A stretch of 64,000 nt of DNA, from the NCBI GenBank assembly GCA_037127315.1, contig JBBBDQ010000421.1:1475001-1539000 (forward strand). The letters run 5' to 3'. The translations under genes and the position numbers were made by a program. The notes below the pieces were generated by a model. It ran no database searches, was not told the DNA's origin, and saw only the letters and a list, made by a program, of their open reading frames with translations. Below are positions 58,086-64,000 of the stretch, one piece after another (the stretch's first letter is position 1; every line of letters begins with the position of its first letter). Source of the stretch: Ascarosepion bandense. Taxonomy: Eukaryota; Mollusca; Cephalopoda; Sepiida; Sepiidae.

Positions 58086-58969
58086 CAATCTAAGAGAACA
58101 GCAGTTATACAAAAGGAAACAAAAATGTTTTGCTATTTTTTCTGACTATACCAACATTTTCACCAACTGCTTTCAGTTTCCCTGTTTAATGCTTCAATAT
58201 TTTTTTCCTATTCCAGGACATATTTCAAAGTTTAAAAAGTAGTTTTTCTTTACATGGAAATATGACTACTGAATAGATCATATCTATTATTTTTAAAAGT
58301 TTACAAAAAATATTTATGTAGTCGTAAAATTTGGTACTTAATATTCGAACTCAAGTTTCCATTTATTTTTATTATTTAAAAAAAAGAATACGTATTTATT
58401 CAAAAATTAATTTTAAGCAACAAAATATCCTCAATTACCAATTAAACAAATTCAATTTTCTTTACTGAACTGAGCGTTAAAAAAAAATCCCACATCCAAG
58501 GGAGATCACCAAGGTATTGATTATTTCCCTTGGACCATATTAGAAAACATCGGATTATAAAATTTTCAAATGTTAATTTTTCAGTTTTTTAAATTTCATT
58601 TAAATAAATTTGATAGTGAGGACATTTTTTTTTTCATTTTACGAATAAAATTAACCAAAATCTTGCCAATTTCAGGAGCTGCCTTTGAAATACTTTGCTA
58701 TCTAGAATTTTCCCACTGGTTTTGTTTTATATGTGTGTAATTATAACACAGATCATGAATACTAACAAAATACGTAGAACAGAAAAACACTGGATTTTAA
58801 TGCATTTAAAGGGAAGTAGACTTTCGAAAACAATGCGCTCAATAATAAAAATAGGGTAACAATAGTTAATAGATAAATAAGGTTCAAAAGACTTATCTTC
58901 TAACTTCAAGTTTCGAGGTTACACCACATATCAGGTTAAGATTAATCTATTTTATTATATATATTGCAC

Positions 58970-58970
<1 letters not shown>
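58086..58970. other. AT-rich, no recognised gene
   Basis: No domain, RNA gene or known repeat. Confidence 0.45.
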
Positions 58971-58971
<1 letters not shown>

Positions 58972-59059
<88 letters not shown>

Positions 59060-59185
59060 ACACATATATATATAAACACACACATATATATACACACACA
59101 CATATATATACATATATGCACACATATACATATATTCATATATATATTCATGTATGAATATATATACATATATGCACACATATGG
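58972..59185. repeat. (TA)n microsatellite with CA/TA compound tail
   Basis: (TA)n at about 58972-59053, followed by compound ACACATATATA repeats to about 59180. Open frames on both strands are compositional. Confidence 0.95.
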
Positions 59186-59292
59186 AGAAGAAAATTTTAA
59201 AAACAGTTTCCATTTCGGCTATATGCGTGACTCTTCAGAAATGAATTGAGTTCTCTTGGTGACTGGCGTCTGTATACACTGCTTATATACAA

Positions 59293-59445
59293 GACGTTAA
59301 AATTTCCCTTCTCTGACCCCATGCACCGATGGCTTAGGGAGTAGAGACTCCAACTGACACCAAATCAGTCGAGTTTCGATCCCGGGTGGATATGTCTAGC
59401 CAGACTGATGAGCTGTGATACAACGAAACAGGCTTGTATGTGGAT

Positions 59446-59450
<5 letters not shown>
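59293..59450 (+). mobile_element. tRNA-like/hammerhead short element (copy 3)
   Basis: Starts GACGTTAAAATTTCCC (compare ACACGCTAAAA in the other copies). The tRNA-like head then has a box A-like GGCTTAGGGAGTAGA, an anticodon arm ACTGA / CACCAAA / TCAGT (perfect 5-bp stem, 7-base loop), and a T-arm-like GAGTTTCGATCCCGGG. A short linker leads to a hammerhead with an intact core at 59401-59440, and the copy ends in (TA)n from about 59451. It is the best-preserved tRNA-like half of the three copies. Confidence 0.8.
59391..59445 (+). ncRNA. Type-I hammerhead ribozyme motif (copy 3), core intact
   Basis: Stem I CCAGA, core CTGATGA, stem II GCTGT-gat-ACAAC (one C-A mismatch), CGAAAC, stem III ACAGG/CTTGT, then A as the cleavage-site base, and stem I partner TGTGG (one G-G mismatch). 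All conserved core bases are present. The helix pairs differ from copy 1 in a mostly compensated way. This is the copy most likely to retain activity, though the helix mismatches may weaken it. Confidence 0.78.
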
Positions 59451-59496
<46 letters not shown>

Positions 59497-59542
59497 TAAA
59501 GACATATACATACACATATATATACCCATACATACATATATA

Positions 59543-59850
59543 CGTTTGCTATTTTTGGTAACTGTTGCTGTTGTTTAGCGGTGTTTTATGTCAACACAAG
59601 ATAAAATCATCGCTGATGGTGGATGTTTTTGTGTTAACGTCCTTGTAACCTCTCTGAAGATGGCTCATGTGAGCCAAAAGCTTAGAACCAACCAAAATTA
59701 TCCAAATGTTGGTGAATTTTTGTCTTTATTTTCAACTGAAATTGAAGCCAAAATATGTTTAGAACGGCTCATGATTAAACATAACAGACATTCACTGTCT
59801 CTTATATTTAACAGTATATGTTTAGAAAATTATCTGCTGCTTCGGTACAC
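59543..59850 (+). mobile_element. PLE 3' tail, family P1 (copy 3)
   Basis: Shares GGTAACTGTTGCTGTTG, TATGTCAACACAAGATAAAA, the CTGAAGA-TGGCTC-ATGT-GAGCC block (59654-59676) and the tail to ATATGTTTAGAAAA with the copies at 13996 and 21455. The GAAA after the hairpin is mutated to AAAA. (TA)n follows at about 59852-59904. It lies immediately upstream of the PLE reverse transcriptase in the same orientation, where a 5' terminal repeat would be expected. Confidence 0.75.
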
Positions 59851-59905
<55 letters not shown>

Positions 59906-59947
59906 TAATGTTAAACAAATAAAATTCATATATGTATATATATGTGT

Positions 59948-59982
<35 letters not shown>

Positions 59983-60017
59983 CATAATATATACATAATA
60001 TATATAATATATATATT

Positions 60018-61544
60018 GGACCTAACTGCCATATATACCGTAAGTATAACCAGCTTACTAAAAAAATTGAAATTGAAACGCTCTATCAAAGCATCACTAA
60101 ATTACAAGATGAAAAACTTATAACCGTTAAACCCGAACTGAAAGATCTACTTAAGGCTGAGGCAATCAAAGATCGCCATGATAAAAGCAGAAGCTCCTCA
60201 AAAATTCTATCGAAACAACTAAAAAGTGCCGCGCACGAACTACGCAACCACCTTCACATAATTGTAAAAAAAGCTGACAAGGCTAACATCTTTGTTGTAC
60301 TTAACAAATCAGATTACAATACAAAACTCAACCACATACTCCATGACCACACAAAATTTAAAAAAATTAACAAAAACCCGACACACCAACTAAAATCTAA
60401 AATTAATAAACTCATTAGTGCCAACAACGCTGATCAGAATTCCTTAAAACTCCCTAAAATTATTGGTGACTATAAACCTGGTTACATATACGGAACCATA
60501 AAAACTCATAAACCTAACTATCCTCTCCGCCCTATCATATCCCAAATTCCTACTCCAAATTCCTACCAGTTAACTAAACATATTAACCAGCTTATCACAC
60601 CCTACCTTCCGAGTAAATACAGCATAAAGTCAACCCTAGAGGCAATCCAAATCCTCAAGAGTGAAAAACCTAATAATGAAATCATAGCTTCACTTGATGT
60701 GGAAAACCTTTTTACTAATGTACCCGTCAGTGAAACTATTGATATAATTATAAGAAATGTTTACAGTAATCCTTCATTACCCCCACTCAAAATTAATCCC
60801 AACATCCTAAGAAAAATTCTACTAGCTTGTACTACTGAAGTGCCTTTTGTTGATCCAAACAACACTATATATATACAACGTGACGGAGTCTCCATGGGTT
60901 CAGTGCTTGGTCCGATTTTTAGTAATTTCTACATGTCTAACCTTGAAAATACTACTTTTGCAAAATTTACAAAACCATCAATATATCTAAGATATGTTGA
61001 TGATATCCTACTATCAATTAAAAATACTAATGAAATCTTACAACTTCAAAAACAGTTTCAAAATAACTCAGTTTTAAAATTTACTTATGAACTTAGCAAA
61101 GATAACAAAATTCCTTTTCTTGATATATTAATTAACACTGACAACAATAAATTTACTATCTCACCGTATCAAAAACCTACTAATAAAAATCCCTCCACAC
61201 TCAATTATATTAGTGAATGCCCCCACTATTACAAAATAGCCATTATAAAAAATCTATTATACCGTGCAAAAGTCAATTCATCTACAAATCAGATCTTCTA
61301 CAGTGAACTAAAAAACATAAAACAGACACTCATCAATAATAATTTTCCCAACTACATAGTTGATGAACAAATACATTACTTTCTTAAAAAGCTTAACATG
61401 GAAAAAACAACACATGATACTAACCCAACCAATCCTAAACATATCACTCTCTTGACCACAACACCACTATTTTGTCACTGTCTTCGGCCATCCGCCACGG
61501 TAGGGATGGACTTATATTTTCAATTCAATTATCTTTATTGTTAA
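60018..61544 (+). CDS. Penelope-like element reverse transcriptase, 5'-truncated, no endonuclease
   Basis: Open for about 508 codons to a TAA at 61542-61544. The first open codon follows AT-rich DNA and there is no convincing start, so the 5' end is truncated. Domains in order: an N-terminal helical region (AHELRNHLHIIVKKADKANI), then YGTIKTHKPNYPLRPIIS, ASLDVENLFTNVPV, a GVSMGSVLGPIFSNFYM block, YLRYVDDILL (catalytic YVDD near 60990) and KIPFLDILIN, and a thumb ending FLKKLN. This series is typical of Penelope-like RTs, which are related to telomerase RT. The thumb is followed by about 40 unrelated residues and a stop, so the GIY-YIG endonuclease usual in Penelope elements is absent. No frameshift is seen, and the copy looks relatively young. 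Confidence 0.85.
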   Translation, partial: GPNCHIYRKYNQLTKKIEIETLYQSITKLQDEKLITVKPELKDLLKAEAIKDRHDKSRSSSKILSKQLKSAAHELRNHLHIIVKKADKANIFVVLNKSDYNTKLNHILHDHTKFKKINKNPTHQLKSKINKLISANNADQNSLKLPKIIGDYKPGYIYGTIKTHKPNYPLRPIISQIPTPNSYQLTKHINQLITPYLPSKYSIKSTLEAIQILKSEKPNNEIIASLDVENLFTNVPVSETIDIIIRNVYSNPSLPPLKINPNILRKILLACTTEVPFVDPNNTIYIQRDGVSMGSVLGPIFSNFYMSNLENTTFAKFTKPSIYLRYVDDILLSIKNTNEILQLQKQFQNNSVLKFTYELSKDNKIPFLDILINTDNNKFTISPYQKPTNKNPSTLNYISECPHYYKIAIIKNLLYRAKVNSSTNQIFYSELKNIKQTLINNNFPNYIVDEQIHYFLKKLNMEKTTHDTNPTNPKHITLLTTTPLFCHCLRPSATVGMDLYFQFNYLYC

Positions 61545-61758
61545 TAGCTTAAATGTTCTATGTTTACTGTGTGTTATTATTTACTCTTTGATAATGGCTT
61601 ATGTGAGCCGAAAGCTTAGACCTGATAAAAAATTCAACAAATACTGTGATTTTTTGTTGTCTTTTAACGACATCACCATCAAGTATATCAGACGGTATGA
61701 ACGGATCCTACACAAAATTAATAGACAAAACTTGTCTATATTATTCAATGAAACCTGC

Positions 61759-61765
<7 letters not shown>
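61545..61765 (+). mobile_element. PLE 3' tail with hammerhead-like hairpin
   Basis: After the RT stop: TTGATAATGGCTTATGTGAG followed by CCGAAAGC (61588-61615), a GGCTTA/TGAGCC hairpin followed by GAAA, then ATGAACGG, AATAGACAAAACTTGTCTAT and ATTCAATGAAAC, ending in (TA)n. It is the same family as the antisense tail at 22022-22205 and homologous to the P1 tails. Confidence 0.75.
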
Positions 61766-61823
<58 letters not shown>

Positions 61824-61904
61824 AAAACACATATATAGTATTTTTTAAACAAAAAATTCAAATATGTTGGCTAATGCCAGTTTCAGGGATTTCCATATAT
61901 TTTT
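61763..61904. repeat. (TA)n plus (CA)n and short spacer
   Basis: (TA)n at about 61763-61805, then (CA)n to about 61823. The remainder is unassigned. Confidence 0.9.
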
Positions 61905-62520
61905 TTAATCATTTCACCCCAAGCAAGGCATTCCACTGCCATTATTGCGCAGGGGGCTACATAGGGGAAAGTGATTGGAAAGAGTGGTTAGATATAGGAA
62001 ATGTCAGAAGGAGGGCGATAGACGGGTAAGGATAGCGAGAATGGGGGTTGGGTAGATGGGAAGGGTGTTTGAGAGAATGGATGTGAGTTAGTGTGTTAGG
62101 AGGTGTCTATTGACCTTACATTTAAACTCCTGGAGATTGTAGCTATCTGGGAAGCAAGTGTATGGAAGGGAATTCCACAGGTGGGAAGTGCGAGAAAAGA
62201 AGCTGATGGAGTAGAAATTGCGGTTACATCTTATCTGTTTCACTGTAAAAGGGACCTAGTTGCTAATCTAGTATCTCGTGCAAATTCATACCTAGGGGGC
62301 ACCAGTGATCTAAGTTCATTGGAGCAGAAGCTGTGAAAGTATTTATAATAGAGGTACAGGAAGTCATGTCACACCGGTGAGAGAGTGACTGCAGCCGGTC
62401 TGCCAAGTCAGTATCGATCACATTACAGATTCTCTGTTGTATTTTGTCAAGAACCCTCAGGAGAATAGCAGGGGCACCTGACCAGATGTGGCAGCAGTAT
62501 TCAATACTTGCCCCAGTCCA
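61905..62520 (-). pseudogene. Jockey/CR1-like LINE 3' end with 3' UTR, decayed
   Basis: Reverse-complement partner of 23425-24120. The minus strand shows the same tail (CC.IWSGAPAILL, RIQQRICNVID, LADRL), then a decayed version of the 'FYYKYFHSFCSNEL' region, and the same 3' UTR ending in AATGGCAGTGGAATGCC and TTGCTTGGGGTGAAATGATT. Several frameshifts break the frame. Both copies end at the same 3' base region, which indicates separate insertions of one family. Confidence 0.78.
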
Positions 62521-62655
62521 CTACGGATTGGAGGTCCTTCTCAAGCTAGGCAGCGAGGTTCGCTTTGTCGCCCACATACAAATATGAAAAATTTCTCAGC
62601 ATTAACCTGTAGAAAAAGACAATATTTATAAGTGTAAAAGACAATAGGAAAACTC
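62521..62655. other. Unassigned spacer
   Basis: Nothing recognised. Confidence 0.35.
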
Positions 62656-62706
62656 TAATAGTTGCCAACGCGTTTCATCCAATGTCGACTTTTTTCAAGG
62701 CAAGAA
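62656..62706 (-). ncRNA. Hammerhead-like remnant downstream of an antisense PLE
   Basis: Minus strand: CCTTGAAAAAAGTCGACATT, then GGATGAAACGCGTTGG. It resembles the CUGAAGA / GGUCG / GAAAC series of PLE terminal repeats but with a degraded first box. It lies about 160 bp past the stop of the endonuclease reading below, where a PLE 3' repeat is expected. Confidence 0.4.
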
Positions 62707-62865
62707 CGAGATGAATTTATTAAACAAAATAACTGATAATAACAAAACAAAATGTCATTAGCAACTGGAATAATTTAGAGAAAGTTATTTTCATAATGTT
62801 AACTGAAAATTACGTCAAATGCTGTCACATGTGGAGATATCGTTTTTGTTGCTGTGTTAACAGAG

Positions 62866-63754
62866 TCAACCATTTTCTTTTGATTTCTTGATATTATTGT
62901 GTATGATTGTTTGGGAGAGTTGTAATTCTGTTAAGAAAGGTGAAGTAAGGAAAAGGCCTGGGCGTAGATTAATATTTGGGTAATAGTCAATCGCTGCACT
63001 CTCAAGGATTTTCCTTCTAAGTGAGTTATTTTCTGTTTTTATGAGTGTAGCATTTTTAAAATCAAAATTGTAGTTGAATTTATTTCTATGTATGACTAAT
63101 GCATTAGCTAAGTTATTATTTCTGAGGTCTCTTTTGTGTTCATTAATGCGGTTTTTTTTAAATTTCTACTTGTTTCTACAATATATTGCGAGGAACACTT
63201 CTGGCAATTTATTTTATAAATACCTGCTTCAGAAATATTATTATTAGTGTTTGAAGATCTAAGTGTTTGTGACTATTTTAAGATTATTTAAATGGGATAG
63301 GTTGCTTTGGATAGTAGACATGGCAGAGTTGATCGGTAGTACTATGCATCTGTTTTCATGTAAATTATTATTGCAGATTATGTTATTATTCGTTTCGGTT
63401 GTATATTTTGTATGCCTTTCTTCTCACGTTGTGGATGAAATAGTGTGGGTATTGTAGGTTTCTGAATGTGTTTTCTATGTATGTTTCTTCTTTAAGTAAA
63501 TATTGGTGACTGCAGATTCTTAAATCTCTCAGATAAAAACCTATAATTCCAGATTTAATTTTAAAAGAGTGGTTTGAATAGAAGCTGATCAGATCATTTT
63601 TGTTTGTAGTCTTTCTGTAAACCTCAAAATTGAGTTCGTTATTATTTCTATGTAATATGATGTCTAGGAACAGAAGAGTGTTGCTGGTTTCAGTTTCAAA
63701 AGTGAAGTCTATTGTAGGTTCAATGTTGTTAAGTTTGGAGAGAAGATCCATTTA
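62866..63754 (-). pseudogene. Penelope-like element: RT thumb plus GIY-YIG endonuclease, frameshifted
   Basis: On the minus strand, the open part 63751-63386 gives the RT C-terminus: NNIEPTIDFTFE, LLFLDIILHRNNNELNFEVY, RKTTNK, then LRICSHQYLLKEETYIEN. A +1 shift near 63386 continues with VLPINSAMSTIQSNL. Another shift near 63260 leads to the endonuclease: AGIYKINCQKCSSQYI (GIY at 63216-63224), ETSRNL, then after one more shift RINEHKRDLRNNN, NALVIHRN, and RRKILESAAIDYY, stopping at 62866-62868. The GIY and the Cys pair between GIY and YI are the hallmark of PLE endonucleases. At least three frameshifts make it non-functional. The RT palm is missing beyond about 63755. Confidence 0.85.
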
Positions 63755-64000
63755 ATTGATGTTTTGTAGATAAACATTTGAAATTTTAAATTGCAATTAA
63801 ATTAAATAAAAATTAAAAATAATAAAATGCAGAAAGAGGTGTAAATCATGAGTAACTGTAGAATATTTAAATTTTTAATCTTGTCATTAAACAATCAGTA
63901 ACTTAACTTTATAAGATTTAATTTCTATGAACATTGAGTGAACTTGAATTCAAATCCTTTAAACTTTATTAATATATACATAATACAGCTCTGTTCATAC
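63755..64000. other. AT-rich window edge
   Basis: A continuation of the PLE RT would be expected here on the minus strand, but translation gives only stop-ridden AT-rich frames. The element seems truncated at about 63755. Confidence 0.4.

Noticed and set aside
59320..59392. Functional tRNA gene at the head of the short element
   Set aside because: The anticodon stem is good, but position 33 is not T, the T arm has a mismatch and the acceptor arm is incomplete. It is better read as a tRNA-derived head.

Overview
This looks like 64 kb of intergenic, repeat-dominated DNA from an animal genome. I infer a mollusc, most likely a coleoid cephalopod. The reasons are the very AT-rich base composition, the many long (TA)n, (CA)n and (GATA)n runs, several decayed RTE-like and Jockey/CR1-like LINE 3' ends, Penelope-like elements (PLEs) and Helitrons side by side. 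The species call is inference. I found no host protein-coding gene, no intact tRNA or rRNA gene, and no bacterial feature. All recognisable coding sequence belongs to transposable elements, and almost all of it is broken.

Layout. 1-3.4 kb: mostly unrecognised, with one member of a dispersed repeat pair (2.4-2.9 kb; partner at 56.2 kb). 3.4-5.5 kb: a PLE-type hammerhead-like motif, then a Jockey/CR1-like LINE fragment interrupted by a truncated RTE-like LINE with an 11-bp target duplication, then a second LINE 3' end with a C-terminal zinc finger and a 21-bp target duplication. 5.5-8.35 kb: a 17-unit satellite whose units are joined by variable (TA)n. 10.8-12.85 and 15.5-17.7 kb: two arms of an imperfect inverted repeat of about 2 kb, each carrying decayed LINE 3' ends and a 29-bp minisatellite; the spacer holds a PLE tail and a tRNA-like/hammerhead element. 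18-28 kb: small duplications, MITE-like elements, SINE pieces, a Helitron, a LINE 3' end, PLE tails and a second tRNA-like/hammerhead copy. 28.14-46.48 kb: an 18.3-kb satellite, unit 75 bp in the first 13.5 kb and 76 bp in the last 4.9 kb. 46.5-51.3 kb: a possible RT remnant, a head-to-tail dimer repeat and a compound Helitron. 51.3-54.7 kb: a degenerate ~125-bp tandem repeat abutting a 40-bp satellite whose unit contains a perfect 16-bp palindrome. 54.9-58.1 kb: a Helitron, two more LINE 3' ends and the second dispersed-repeat copy. 59-64 kb: the third tRNA-like/hammerhead copy, a PLE tail, a PLE reverse transcriptase open for about 508 codons but without an endonuclease, a LINE 3' end, and a decayed antisense PLE with a recognisable GIY-YIG endonuclease.

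How the parts relate. The most interesting theme is a set of short RNAs that look like hammerhead ribozymes. Three copies of a ~150-bp element join a tRNA-like head to a type-I hammerhead fold and are bounded by (TA)n. Two further hammerhead-like families sit in PLE terminal regions. PLE reverse transcriptase is present nearby, so a plausible model is that PLE machinery mobilises the short tRNA-like/hammerhead elements. That link is inference. The long 25-residue-repeat reading frames in the 75-bp satellite follow from a stop-free unit whose length is divisible by three, and are probably not genes.
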